A stretch of 64,000 nt of DNA from Pseudolactococcus piscium (GCF_002441695.1 NZ_JXJW01000001.1:149455-213454), one strand, 5' to 3'; numbered from the stretch's first letter, positions 48,901 through 57,699 are shown. The notes: a model not told the origin generated them from the sequence alone. Numbers and translations: made by a program.

Positions 48901-49899
48901 ATGAATTGTCTATTAATAGGCTTAGGATCGCATGCTAAAAAAATTTATTTAGAGTTTCTAGAAAAAGAAGCGTTTATCAATAAAGTTATTATTGTTGATT
49001 TAGTGACTGAGCATGACAGTCTAGAAAGTATTTTATCGAAAATAAATATCAACTATGACTTACTACTATTTGATAATCTGGTACGACATACCAAGTCACT
49101 CCCACCAGAATATGAAAAACTTTTAGAGGAGAAAGTCAGAGAAAATGATATAAAGAAAGTCATTATTTCAACAGAGCCACGAAGTTATAAACTATATATC
49201 GACTTTTGTTTGAAACATGGGTTGGATATCATGTGTGGTAAGCCTATAACGACTCCTTTATATGCAGAAGCAGGTAGTGATGGAGAGATTAAGGGTAATC
49301 AAATAGGTGGGCTGACTCACTTTGAAATTTTAGTTTTGGGAATAGATGATAGTAAGTATGATTTGGTACAAAACGAAGTTGCAATGTTTGATAGGCTGAG
49401 AGATTTTTTTCTTGACAAACACGCCTACTCAAATATAAGAAGACATAAAACATCAGTTTCGTTAGTATCGGAACTGCAATATAATATACCGCCACACCCC
49501 AAAAATGAGAATTTTCGATTTGCTGTGGAGCTTTTAATTAAGCATAATGGCAAGTACTTATTGTGTAAGAGAAGTTCAGACGCAAAGATAGCGCCTGGAA
49601 TTTGGAATATACCTGCTGGTAAGGTTAAATATAATGAGGGAATAGAAGAAGCCTTAATAAGAGAATGCGAGGAAGAAACTAACCTTAAAGTCAGTAATGT
49701 CTGCTATCTAGACTGTAATTTTATAAATAAAGAACATAAAAGAATTGTCTATCTGTATGTTACGGAAGTAGCAGATATCTCAGATTTAAGAATTGATGCT
49801 GGAGAGTTCGATGAATGGGAATGGATTAAAGCAGAAGACGTTGATAACTATGAATCAGTAAATCTCTATATTAAAAGATGGCTATCTGAACTAGGCTAA
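48901..49899 (+). CDS. Fusion of Rossmann-like (Gfo/Idh-like) domain and NUDIX hydrolase
   Basis: A 332-residue protein. The N-terminus 'CLLIGLGSHAKKIYLEFL' is a dinucleotide-binding-like loop, and '...FCLKHGLDIMCGKPITTPLY' resembles the E/GKP segment of Gfo/Idh/MocA oxidoreductases, but no full catalytic domain follows. Residues ~205-330 are a NUDIX domain with a complete box: G-KVKYN-E-GIEEALI-RECEE ending at 'EETNLKV'. The NUDIX half should hydrolyse a nucleoside diphosphate derivative; the first half may bind a nucleotide-sugar or NAD. AGAGGAGAG site. No obvious operon partner. Confidence 0.72.
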   Translation: MNCLLIGLGSHAKKIYLEFLEKEAFINKVIIVDLVTEHDSLESILSKININYDLLLFDNLVRHTKSLPPEYEKLLEEKVRENDIKKVIISTEPRSYKLYIDFCLKHGLDIMCGKPITTPLYAEAGSDGEIKGNQIGGLTHFEILVLGIDDSKYDLVQNEVAMFDRLRDFFLDKHAYSNIRRHKTSVSLVSELQYNIPPHPKNENFRFAVELLIKHNGKYLLCKRSSDAKIAPGIWNIPAGKVKYNEGIEEALIRECEEETNLKVSNVCYLDCNFINKEHKRIVYLYVTEVADISDLRIDAGEFDEWEWIKAEDVDNYESVNLYIKRWLSELG

Positions 49900-50002
49900 G
49901 TGTGTGGTTTTTATGAAAATTTTAGTGTATAATATTCAGATAGCTGTTTGAAAATCCAATCAAAAATGGTGAGATTAGTAAAATGATAGGAGAATTAGGG
50001 AA

Positions 50003-50533
50003 ATGTTGACTCTAAAAAAAGATAAAAGCGGGATAAAAAAGGTAAATAGCATTGCTATATTTGTTGCAATTATTGTGGTAAGTGGTCTTGTAGTTTATCA
50101 AATGGGTCGAAATAAGGCGGTGATCTATACAGTAGTAGCCCTTCTCTTTTTATTTGTTTTGTCTTTTTTAGTTGCTGTTTTTATTAAAAAGATGTCTAAA
50201 AACGCGGACAAAGTGGTGCCGTTTGTGATGCAGGTTAATGAGGATGAGTTGCGCTATTATCCAATAAACGATAGCAGTATTGTTTATGCTATCGTCTTAA
50301 AAGAGATCAAAGCTATTCATGTGTTATGGTGGGGGAATGGCGCTAATAGCGTTAGAGTTGAATTTTTAGGACAACCCAATAGGTCTTCACGCATAGAAGC
50401 AGATGAAAAAAAAGTGATAGAAAAGACCACATTATCGTTTGAGCGCCTTGATGTCAGCTATAAGGACTTTCATCAATTCTTTAACGCTATGAATGATAGT
50501 GTCTCTTTTCCTATTATTTTTGATAGGCGATAA
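50003..50533 (+). CDS. Membrane protein with PH-like C-terminal domain
   Basis: A 176-residue protein with two N-terminal membrane helices ('IAIFVAIIVVSGLVVYQMG', 'VIYTVVALLFLFVLSFLVAVF') and a C-terminal beta-rich domain from ~80 ('EDELRYYPINDSSIVYAIVLKEIKAIHVLWWG') like bacterial PH-type membrane proteins. Function unknown; monocistronic, with remnants of an insertion sequence after it. Confidence 0.65.
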   Translation: MLTLKKDKSGIKKVNSIAIFVAIIVVSGLVVYQMGRNKAVIYTVVALLFLFVLSFLVAVFIKKMSKNADKVVPFVMQVNEDELRYYPINDSSIVYAIVLKEIKAIHVLWWGNGANSVRVEFLGQPNRSSRIEADEKKVIEKTTLSFERLDVSYKDFHQFFNAMNDSVSFPIIFDRR

Positions 50534-50660
50534 ACTACTGCTGTTGTGCCCCCGAAACTTTGAATTGTAGTGCGCCCATAAACTGGACAAATGCTCGAAT
50601 GATTATTGGAAAGGTTATAATAAACTAGACACAAAGTTAATAAAAATCGTTGAAGGGTTT

Positions 50661-50828
50661 ATTAGGACGAGAAGAAAATTCGATAAACAATTTAAATACA
50701 CCGCAGTAAAACTCATTCTTGAAGAGGGTTACTCTTTTAAAGAAGTTAGTCAAGAACTTTATGTTCACGCCAATAGTCTCTATCGTTGGGTTCAAGAAGA
50801 TGAAAAATATGAAGAAAATGATCGTTAA
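50661..50828 (+). pseudogene. IS3-family transposase OrfA remnant
   Basis: The frame reads TRRKFDKQFKYTAVKLILEE and then 'GYSFKEVSQELYVHANSLYRWVQEDEKYEEN', an HTH of IS3-type OrfA, stopping at 50828 before the leucine zipper. No OrfB is found; the ~130 bases after it and the stretch 50540-50660 before it look like broken insertion-sequence DNA. Confidence 0.65.
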
Positions 50829-51009
50829 TGTACTAATAAGCAAAGCAAAAAGTTGATAAAGCTTCCCGAAATACTGAACAAAAATCTGAGAGATAACAAA
50901 ATGGTGTAGCCGTAGTATCGGAGAAAGAAAAAAATCCAGGTTAAAGTTCTTTAAGTAACTTTATTATGCTATAATCTTGATATCATAATAACTTAGGACA
51001 AGATAATTA

Positions 51010-51867
51010 ATGTTAGATACTAATAAAATTGGAAAAAATATAAAGGCACTCCGTGAAGTATATGGAGAAACCCAAAAGGAGCTTGCTGCTGCACTTTATC
51101 TTAACGTCAATACAATTTCAAAGTATGAACGTGGTGAAAAAGTTGGAAGTGGTCAAAAGAAAGCTTTTGACTATGATTTACTAAAGAATATTGCCAAGCA
51201 TTATGGTATTGCAATAGAATGGATTGCCGAATCGGACTTATCAGATATAGAGTTTCCTGAGTATTTCAATCAAGAAAATCCTGATATTTTAGATTTAAAT
51301 AAAAAAATCTATCCTGTCTTGAAACCAAAAACTAAGGTTGAAAATCAGGAATTTTATCGCGCCTATCATGCTCACCTTAATTTTTTTGAAATAACTCCTG
51401 ACACCTCGACTAAAGAATTCAATCAACTTATCAACGATATTTTTGATGGTTACAGAAATAGTTGTGAAAATACCTTAGTATCCTGGATTAATTTAGCGAG
51501 CTTTATGATTTATCTTCGTGTGAATTATAAAATAATCAGTCAAGCTGGAGAATTCTCTAATATTAAGAATCCAAAGTTGAAAATCTATTCAAAAATTAAT
51601 GCTTTATCTGAAAATGAAAGAAAAATAGATTTAGAAGACTGGGCTGATTTCCAGGAAACAATTTTTGAAATTTTTGCAGAACTAAAGAAAAAACATTTTT
51701 GTTCGGATTTAGTGGATTATTTTATTGCACAAATGTATAGTAACCAATTGATTGAAAATGATTTAAATGAAACCAATTCAATAGTTGGTCTCGAAATGAT
51801 GAATACTTTAACATTACTCAGAAATCCCTATGCCGTACGTTTTATGAAAATTATGTTAAATTATTAG
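51010..51867 (+). CDS. XRE-family regulator with large C-terminal domain
   Basis: A 285-residue protein. The HTH occupies residues ~6-72 ('IGKNIKALREVYGETQKELAAALYLNVNTISKYERGE'), and ~210 residues of mainly helical sequence follow with no recognised family. No canonical ribosome site precedes the ATG; TATAAT lies ~40 bases upstream. It is next to two small genes on the same strand and may regulate them. Low GC and the nearby IS remnants suggest acquired DNA. Confidence 0.75.
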   Translation: MLDTNKIGKNIKALREVYGETQKELAAALYLNVNTISKYERGEKVGSGQKKAFDYDLLKNIAKHYGIAIEWIAESDLSDIEFPEYFNQENPDILDLNKKIYPVLKPKTKVENQEFYRAYHAHLNFFEITPDTSTKEFNQLINDIFDGYRNSCENTLVSWINLASFMIYLRVNYKIISQAGEFSNIKNPKLKIYSKINALSENERKIDLEDWADFQETIFEIFAELKKKHFCSDLVDYFIAQMYSNQLIENDLNETNSIVGLEMMNTLTLLRNPYAVRFMKIMLNY

Positions 51868-51974
51868 ATGATTGAATGTACACAAAATATACGACTAAAA
51901 GCTTGCCATAGTTAACGATAAGCTTATTTTTTTATGTTAAAATATCTTTATAAAGAAATTTGTGGAGGTAGAAA

Positions 51975-52331
51975 ATGAATAATGAAAAAAAAACTAACTT
52001 TTATCAACGGCATAAAAGAGCAATTTGGATTATTGCTGGAGTTGTAGCTGCAAGTTTCGGAGCAGTCTATATTTTTAAAATAATAAATCTAGATCCAGAA
52101 AATGAGGAATCTTCATTTTCTACTGATACAGGTAGCATAACTAATGCTACGATTGATGATTTAAGTATTATTTCAGATAATTCACCTATTCAAGAACATG
52201 TTTCAGTGAGAGAACACTATAGAACTCTCCCTGAAGGCTGTCACCCTTCTGTAGAAAAGCAAGCAGAAGCTGAAAGTCTCGGAATTCCTATTCCTGAAGG
52301 GAAAACCTTTGTTAATGCTTATATAAAATAA
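51975..52331 (+). CDS. Small single-pass membrane protein
   Basis: A 118-residue protein: basic N-terminus, one membrane helix ('AIWIIAGVVAASFGAVYIF'), then a Ser/Asp-rich exposed part ending 'EGCHPSVEKQAEAESLGIPIPEGKTFVNAYIK'. TGGAGGT precedes the ATG. Family not recognised. It follows the XRE gene by 107 bases; a weak AAGCTT...AAGCTT hairpin with T7 tail (about 51898-51936) lies between. Confidence 0.6.
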   Translation: MNNEKKTNFYQRHKRAIWIIAGVVAASFGAVYIFKIINLDPENEESSFSTDTGSITNATIDDLSIISDNSPIQEHVSVREHYRTLPEGCHPSVEKQAEAESLGIPIPEGKTFVNAYIK

Positions 52332-52499
52332 TTTAGAGTTATTTACCTTTTTATCCATTGCTTTGGTCTTTACTTTAACAAAGACTGCAGATTATTCATC
52401 TTGAAGATACTGTTGAATATAAAGTTATATAAACTAAAAATACGGATGGTGATTATACCATTAACCAAGTAATATTAATCAAATAGAAAGAATAAAGTT

Positions 52500-52721
52500 A
52501 TGTCTATAATTTATACAACCAATGAGTGGAACGGCTATGGTAAACAAAACTATTATTGGAATGAATATCGAGTTGAAGGAAATCGAGTATTTAAATACAA
52601 ATGCCACCGTCAGAAATTTTTTGATGGAGACGAGAATAATTGGGAAGAGAGCGAAAACATAGAATGCTCTTGGTCATTTGATGATCCCAATATTCCAGAC
52701 TGGCTAAAACAAAAAATCTAA
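52500..52721 (+). CDS. Small hypothetical protein
   Basis: A 73-residue polar protein rich in aromatic and acidic residues (ends '[19 protein letters not shown]'). It has two Cys and no membrane segment. The ribosome site is weak (AGAAAGAATAAAG). The stretch before it (52332-52499) contains a broken continuation of coding-like sequence. I do not recognise it; a good terminator follows, which supports a real transcript. Confidence 0.5.
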   Translation: MSIIYTTNEWNGYGKQNYYWNEYRVEGNRVFKYKCHRQKFFDGDENNWEESENIECSWSFDDPNIPDWLKQKI

Positions 52722-52739
52722 AATAATGAATAAAAAGAA

Positions 52740-52778
52740 ATTAACCTACAAATATTTTTGTAAGTTAATTTTATTTGC
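52740..52778 (+). terminator. Intrinsic terminator
   Basis: TTAAC.TACAAA / TTTGTA.GTTAA stem with TTTTATTT tail. Confidence 0.8.
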
Positions 52779-52990
52779 AGCTAATTTTCGTATTCAAACT
52801 CCCTCAATCACTTTTTCAGCATAACGTTTGTAAAATTTACAGAAAAACTTAGTGGATTGTTCCATTCTGACAATACGCGAGTGTTCCAGTCTGATTTTAC
52901 TATTCTTAAATATAGAAAATATTATTTAATTTATTTATATTGTACAGTTTTTTTATTTATATGATAGAGTTGACCAAATTTTGACCAAAA

Positions 52991-53115
52991 CTATTTTTTT
53001 ATTATAGAAGTAGTGTTAAATTCACTAATTTTAATATCGTCTAAATGATAAGGTAGATTTAAAGTATTCATTATATTTGGAGTAGATTCTTGTTTCAAAC
53101 CTTGGTGTCTACTTT
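52991..53115 (-). pseudogene. Repeat fragment A: decayed C-terminal coding motif
   Basis: The minus strand reads 'STPNIMNTLNLPYHLDDIKI' then 'SEFN', stopping at 52991. It is one of four similar fragments in this region (others at 53855, 60478 and 63438) sharing L-x-YHLD-x-I-x-I-x-EFN. The tandem GACCAAATTTTGACCAAA lies right after it. Confidence 0.5.
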
Positions 53116-53154
53116 ATTATAATCTTTCCAAAGAGTGTTACTGATAAAAATAAT

Positions 53155-53802
53155 TTAGTTCATGATAGGTAAATCAAATTTTACTTTATCATTAAATAAT
53201 TTTGAAATAAATATAAAAGAAATTTTTTTACTAGGTGTTACTAATAAGACTGTTGATGTAAAAACTTGAGTATCACCATCTTGAACTTCATAGTTTTCTT
53301 TTTTTGTTTTAAGTTCGCTGTCTAATTGGTATGAACCGAACTCAGTAGTAGTGGACCTCTCATCTTTCCAGCCTCCTACATTGTTTATACCTGCATCATC
53401 TTTAATTTTTACATCATCTAAATAGGGTGCTCTTATAACTTTTCCGCTTGAATTTGTTATCTTTATTGTAACTCTAACAGCCTGCTTTCCTTGATTGGCT
53501 GAATAGAAATTAAGATAGTTTGTATCATTCATTAGTTTATTTTTTGCATTTTCAGTTACGTCCTTAACTTCGGTTACTTCTAGAGTATATGCAACTTTAT
53601 TATCGTTTTTGATGAAAGCCTTAGAGTTTAAGGTTGTAATAACTGGTACTTTTTCTGATTTGCTATTTTCTTTTTTAGATCCCTCAGTCTTGGAAATTGA
53701 ATCAGATTTTATAGAGTTTTTATTGTTGTCTTTTATTTTAGAAGAGCATCCAGCAAGTAAAAAAACTGGTAAGATTATTATCAAAACTGTAATTTTTTTC
53801 AT
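53155..53802 (-). CDS. Lipoprotein with DUF4352/DUF5067-like domain
   Basis: A 215-residue lipoprotein: signal peptide with lipobox LAGC (Cys19), a Lys/Ser/Asn-rich linker to ~55, then an immunoglobulin-like beta domain ('VAYTLEVTEVKDV', 'QAVRVTIKITNSSGKVIRAPYLDDVKI', 'DGDTQVFTSTVLLVTP') resembling DUF4352/DUF5067 telokin-like lipoproteins. It is anchored outside the membrane; function unknown. It is bracketed by two related decayed fragments (A and B), as if the gene lies within a duplicated cassette. Confidence 0.75.
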   Translation of the reverse strand: MKKITVLIIILPVFLLAGCSSKIKDNNKNSIKSDSISKTEGSKKENSKSEKVPVITTLNSKAFIKNDNKVAYTLEVTEVKDVTENAKNKLMNDTNYLNFYSANQGKQAVRVTIKITNSSGKVIRAPYLDDVKIKDDAGINNVGGWKDERSTTTEFGSYQLDSELKTKKENYEVQDGDTQVFTSTVLLVTPSKKISFIFISKLFNDKVKFDLPIMN

Positions 53803-53854
53803 TTTATTTCCCTTTACTTCTCATTTAATATTATTTCGGTTGGTTTCAAGTAGT

Positions 53855-53985
53855 TCAAAAATATAATTCATAAAAATAATCTGGATCATAATAAGTCTCA
53901 ATTGCAAATTTATTTGATATGATATCATGAAATTCATCAACAACTCTATCAAGATGATATGGTGATTTAAATTTTCAATAACCTG
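53855..53985 (-). pseudogene. Repeat fragment B: decayed C-terminal coding motif
   Basis: Minus strand: 'FKSPYHLDRVVDEFHDIISN' then 'KFAIETYYDPDYFYELYF' and stop at 53855. This is the longest intact tail of the shared motif. No start or upstream domain remains in the same frame. Confidence 0.5.
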
Positions 53986-54138
53986 ACTATTTTTTTATTT
54001 GGAGCAAATTCATATTTTTAATGTAAGGTTTTTATGTATTAGATATTTTCAAGTGACAGATATACTTAATAGATAAAGTATATCCTATATGCTTAACTTA
54101 ATTTAAAATCTGTCTCGTTAATCATTTAATTGCCTGTA

Positions 54139-54327
54139 TCACTTACTGACCATTTTCTTTTCTGACATGACTAATTTTACTAATTGTTCAACCATATTTT
54201 TTATTAATTTTTTTATGCTATTACTGAATTCTTCGCTGGACAGGTACTTAATTATTTGAGCTGTAATTAACTTCATAACAGCTGTACCTACTTTAATTGC
54301 TAAAGTTGCAACGGCTTTATTTATCAT
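54139..54327 (-). CDS. 62-residue cationic amphipathic peptide
   Basis: Sequence begins MINKAVATLAIKVGTAVMKL and ends 'MVEQLVKLVMSEKKMVSK'. It is helical throughout, with 11 Lys against four Glu, a weakly hydrophobic first half ('AVATLAIKVGTAVMKLITAQII') and Leu/Val heptad-like spacing. AAGGAGAG precedes the ATG, which overlaps the stop of the preceding gene as ATGA. It could be a membrane-active peptide (bacteriocin, toxin or holin-like) or a small membrane-associated partner of the upstream gene. No family is recognised. Confidence 0.6.
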   Translation of the reverse strand: MINKAVATLAIKVGTAVMKLITAQIIKYLSSEEFSNSIKKLIKNMVEQLVKLVMSEKKMVSK

Positions 54328-54692
54328 TTGCTCTCCTTTATTAACTCTTTTAATATTTTTTTTAGAAATTTATTTTTAGTATTTTTTTCTAAATAATTAT
54401 ATGCTGATATAGTTAGTTTTTTTTCTGACATGTGTTCATCAAGTTCCAACTCAGATTTCAAGGCATAGTATAAGGCCTTAGGTTTTAAATCAATATCATT
54501 ATTGAATTCTAATATTTTTTTATCAACTTCTTTTTGAATTTTAACATCCAAATCCTCTGTCAAAATTTCATTAGGTAATGTTTTTCTATATAATGATATT
54601 TCTTTATTAATATTATTTTTAACGATAGCAGTATTATCTGCTTTGAATTCTTCTATGTTGTTAATTACAGTACTTAGCTTTTCATTTTCCAT
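54324..54692 (-). CDS. Helical acidic/basic protein of unknown function paired with the small peptide
   Basis: A 122-residue soluble protein, nearly all helix ('LSTVINNIEEFKADNTAIVKNNINKEISLYRKTLPNE'). The ATG at 54692 has GATGAGG upstream; the ATGs at 54707 and 54704 are within or before that site. Its stop overlaps the peptide gene (ATGA), so both are made together. The charge balance differs from the cationic partner, so an antitoxin- or immunity-like role is conceivable but not shown. Confidence 0.6.
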   Translation of the reverse strand: MENEKLSTVINNIEEFKADNTAIVKNNINKEISLYRKTLPNEILTEDLDVKIQKEVDKKILEFNNDIDLKPKALYYALKSELELDEHMSEKKLTISAYNYLEKNTKNKFLKKILKELIKESK

Positions 54693-54753
54693 TTTATGCC
54701 TCATCAATCTATACTATACAATCTATTAGCAAATAGTATTGTAGTACATTATA

Positions 54754-55085
54754 TTATTTACCTGCTCTTTTATTTTGGTTAACCTTATTATTTGTGAGAC
54801 CACCTAATTTTATTTTTATAGCATTAGAACAAACCTCTGTTAAAGATATTCCAATTGCTTCTTTATAGTTGAAACAAAGCAACTGCATAGTTTTAGGGTA
54901 TCTTTATTTAGTAATGCAATGAATTAGTCCATAGATTTGGTACTCTCTTTATCTTCATTACCATTAAATGCATTTAGTAACTGTATAGCCTTTTCTAGAG
55001 TATTATGTAAATAGTCAATATCATCATCTCCAATGCTTACTTTTTCGTATTCTGCTTTAAATGAAAAATCAAAACAAAATATGAG
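54754..55085 (-). pseudogene. Decayed gene upstream of the peptide pair
   Basis: Minus strand fragments 'DFSFKAEYEKVSIGDDDIDY' / 'LHNTLEKAIQLLNAFNGNEDKES' (stop at 54924) and, in another frame, 'YKEAIGISLTEVCSNAIKIK' to a stop at 54754. They are separated by frameshifts and stops. No family recognised. Confidence 0.4.
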
Positions 55086-55849
55086 AAGTACAAAGAGGAA
55101 TAGTTGAACTTTGAAAAAAAAATCAGAATCGTTATGATAATGACTTATATTCAGTTGTAATGGTACCTAGACACTACTATCATAACTGATTGTAAAGCTG
55201 TTGTCAAAACGATGATGACCGTTGATCCGTGTAAGCACACAGGGATCTGTAGAAATCTCAGAACACTGCATAGATTTAGTGGACAAGACCTTTAAACAAG
55301 TGAGCCACGAACAAATCTCGGTCTATGTAGTGACCCTTTCTAACAAAGGAATGCATGGCGCCCGAAAAATAACTAAAATTTTTCATATAGGTAATATGTA
55401 AGCTGACTTATGAAAGTATTTCAGCCTCATTTAAAACAAGTACAAACGGTGATAGGTTCGATTTTTCCATGTCTTGAAAATGAAAGACTAGAGATTATAT
55501 TGACTATAAATGAAACATAAAATAAAAGGTATCAGCTATGCTAATCCTTTTAAATTTTCAGATAGAAAGTGAAAACTGAACATTATACGACATGAATGTG
55601 CTTGTTTCTATTAAGTCAGGAAAATAAGTCAGGAAAACAATTGTCAATGAATGCCAACTTCGGTATGTTTGTTTCCTGTGAAAATGACAATAGACGATCC
55701 TTGTCTGTTGTAAACTGCTTATAAGTATTTTCCCAACTTTTCTTATAGGTAGTTTAGAGCAGATAATTTCAATCACTAACAAATGAAAACATTCGCTAAC
55801 GTTTTTTGCTTATTTATAGTATAATGTAGCTAGATAAGGAGGATTAGAC
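55086..55849. other. Gene-poor stretch
   Basis: Short open pieces remain on the plus strand at about 55220-55400 (containing 'SHEQISVYVVTLSNKGMHG') and 55410-55520 (MKVFQPHLKQVQTVIGSIFP); neither has a ribosome site or a recognised family. TATAAT at 55820-55825 is the likely -10 of the antitoxin gene. Confidence 0.35.
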
Positions 55850-56053
55850 ATGGCAACTATACAGATTTCTACAAGAGTGGATGATAAAATTAAAGAAATG
55901 GCTCAAAAAGTATTTGAGCGTCAAGGTCTTGATATTTCTACTGCGCTAAAAATGTTTATTACTAAGACTGCTTATGAACAAGAGGTCCCGATATCTTTAA
56001 AGAATAGTGAGGATACAATTCCTTATCCTGCTGGTTGGTTTAATGAGGAATGA
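55850..56053 (+). CDS. RelB/DinJ-family antitoxin
   Basis: A 67-residue ribbon-helix-helix antitoxin: 'ATIQISTRVDDKIKEMAQKVFERQGLDISTALKMFITKTAYEQEVPI' is typical DinJ. AAGGAGG precedes the ATG. The protein ends at TGA (56051-56053), and the same frame then continues for another 34 codons starting with GTG. It is ~20-30 residues shorter than usual, so the toxin-binding tail may be on the separate piece. It is followed by a PemK-like toxin gene rather than a RelE/YafQ toxin. Confidence 0.85.
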   Translation: MATIQISTRVDDKIKEMAQKVFERQGLDISTALKMFITKTAYEQEVPISLKNSEDTIPYPAGWFNEE

Positions 56054-56158
56054 GTGAAAAATAGGCAGAAGATAACTGATTTAGCCTTTAAAAATACTCA
56101 AGTTCAGAAATTAGATTTATCTAAAAAGGAAGATGTAAGGGAATTTTTTAGTGAATAA
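56054..56158 (+). CDS. 34-residue continuation of the antitoxin frame
   Basis: Directly after the antitoxin stop and in the same frame, GTG starts VKNRQKITDLAFKNTQVQKL then 'DLSKKEDVREFFSE'. TGAGGA lies five bases before the GTG, so reinitiation is possible. It overlaps the toxin start by eight bases. It looks like the tail of an antitoxin ('KEDVREFFSE') separated by a nonsense codon or kept as its own peptide. Confidence 0.5.
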   Translation: MKNRQKITDLAFKNTQVQKLDLSKKEDVREFFSE

Positions 56159-56495
56159 AGATATTAGAGAACATAGTATCATGATTGCTAATTTGGCATA
56201 TGACGAGGGCAGGGAATTTGGTTCAAAAACTAGACCTGCTTTTGTTTTGAAATTTGATAATGAGATTATTAGTTATTTCAATATTACAAGTCAATTTAGA
56301 TCAAAGTCTGATTATTACCAATCTAAATATTTTGAGATAAAAGATTGGGCATATTCTGGTTTGGATAAGCCTTCTTGGATCGATACTTTCAAGATTAGAC
56401 GGGTAGAGGAATCATATGTCATCATTAATTTTGTTGGTTATTTATCTTCACAAGATGAAGCAAGAATGATTGATTTTTTAGCAGGCGTCAAATAG
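56151..56495 (+). CDS. PemK/MazF-like toxin
   Basis: A 114-residue protein, GTG start with AAGGGA upstream. 'EGREFGSKTRPAFVLKFDNEIISYFNITSQ' has the PemK/MazF pattern (RPAlVl...), and 'KDWAYSGLDKPSWIDTFKIRRV' corresponds to the 'gL.kpSwv.t' segment near the active site with Ser. It is expected to be an mRNA interferase; it resembles the PemK-like group found in lactobacilli more than classical MazF. It overlaps the 34-residue frame, and the antitoxin precedes it, in the standard order. Confidence 0.72.
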   Translation: MNKDIREHSIMIANLAYDEGREFGSKTRPAFVLKFDNEIISYFNITSQFRSKSDYYQSKYFEIKDWAYSGLDKPSWIDTFKIRRVEESYVIINFVGYLSSQDEARMIDFLAGVK

Positions 56496-56568
56496 GATCA
56501 CTCATTGTTTTATACCTGCCAGTGTCATAGAATCTAGTAAATTTAGAGAATAGAGGGGGGGGTGTACT

Positions 56569-57108
56569 ATGGAAGAAGTCTACCTGACGAAACCAAGTTT
56601 GGCATTTGAAAAGGAAATTTTGACTTATCGAGATGAATTTCATAATCCTGATGATCATGTTCCTGGGTCAAATATGTTGGAACATTTTAATACTGTCGAA
56701 GCGTGGTTAAATAATATAGAGTTGTCTGTGAGTTACGCAATGCTTCCCGATAAAAAATATGTACCGTCTTATGCATATATTTTAGTTAAGAAAAGTAACA
56801 ATAAAATATTAGGCATGTCAAATTTAAGACCAGAGCTAAATGATTATCTACTAAATTTTGCTGGTAATATAGGGTATTCAATCGCACCTTCTAAAAGAAG
56901 AAAAGATTATGGAAAAGTCCTTTTGAAAAAGACATTATTAGAAGCAAAAAAAATGGGATTGGATCGTGTTCTCTTAACTTGTGATGAAGGAAATATCGCT
57001 TCTGAAAAAAATATTATCAATAATAATGGTATTTTTGAAAATAAAGTATATGATGAAGATGATAAATACAAAGGATATGTAAAACGTTTTTGGATAGCAC
57101 TTATATGA
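56569..57108 (+). CDS. GNAT-family N-acetyltransferase
   Basis: A 179-residue acetyltransferase: 'YAYILVKKSNNKILGMSNLRPELN', then the acetyl-CoA loop 'NIGYSIAPSKRRKDYGKVLLKKTLLEAKKMGLDRVLLTCDEGN'. The final 'GYVKRFWIAL' is typical of the family. The acceptor is unknown. GAGGGGGG precedes the ATG. It has no clear operon partner; the toxin gene ends 73 bases earlier. Confidence 0.85.
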   Translation: MEEVYLTKPSLAFEKEILTYRDEFHNPDDHVPGSNMLEHFNTVEAWLNNIELSVSYAMLPDKKYVPSYAYILVKKSNNKILGMSNLRPELNDYLLNFAGNIGYSIAPSKRRKDYGKVLLKKTLLEAKKMGLDRVLLTCDEGNIASEKNIINNNGIFENKVYDEDDKYKGYVKRFWIALI

Positions 57109-57494
57109 CAGCATTTGGACTTGAGAAATCAGGTCTTTTATTGTTGTTAAATGATTGACCTGAGCAAGTCATAAACTGTTTAGCTATATTAAAATTAGTG
57201 TTCAGGCTGACTTTATCAGTCGAGACTAGAACAGGGTTTTAAAAACTGTTTAATCATTAAATAAACTGAGATTAAAAACAAGGTGTTGCGTATCATATTA
57301 TTTTGTGACTGTCGTCTGGTTGATGAGATCTATTAACTAAGTTACGTTTTAGATTCCCTGTAACTATTGGGGTCAATTCCTGTTGGCCGCATAAAATAAA
57401 ATATAAAGAAATAGTGGGATAGAGAATGGTTGCTGATGTAAAATAGAAAGATTGACGTTCTGTGTAAGAAATAAATCAAATAAACAATTTGATT
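57109..57494. other. Intergenic region
   Basis: No supported gene. Low-complexity AT-rich DNA with broken frames. Confidence 0.35.
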
Positions 57495-57659
57495 ATTTCT
57501 CAGATATACGGTCATGTAGTTTTTGTGGAACAAGTCAAGGATGATGGATCTGTCTTGATTTCAGAAATGAATGTGACAGGACTACCACCACTTACAGTGT
57601 CTTATCGAACTTTTTCGGCTGATGAATCTAAACAATTTTGGTATGTAGAGGGGAAATAA
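57495..57659 (+). pseudogene. CHAP-domain cell-wall hydrolase remnant
   Basis: The frame ending at 57659 reads 'YGHVVFVEQVKDDGSVLISE' then 'MNVTGLPPLTVSYRTFSADESKQFWYVEGK'. GHV(A)FVE...GSV..SEMN is the second half of a CHAP amidase/endopeptidase domain, including its catalytic His. The Cys half and the signal peptide are missing. Confidence 0.65.
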
Positions 57660-57661
57660 GT

Positions 57662-57690
57662 TTGTTTATTATTTTTAAATGAGATATAAT
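57662..57690 (+). promoter_or_regulatory. Promoter of yjdF
   Basis: TTGTTT (57662-57667), 17-base spacer, TATAAT (57685-57690), directly before the riboswitch leader. Confidence 0.7.
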
Positions 57691-57699
57691 CTTGTTAGA

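Noticed and set aside
55220..55520. Two short plus-strand frames with protein-like sequence
   Set aside because: No start, ribosome site or family; mentioned only as remnants.
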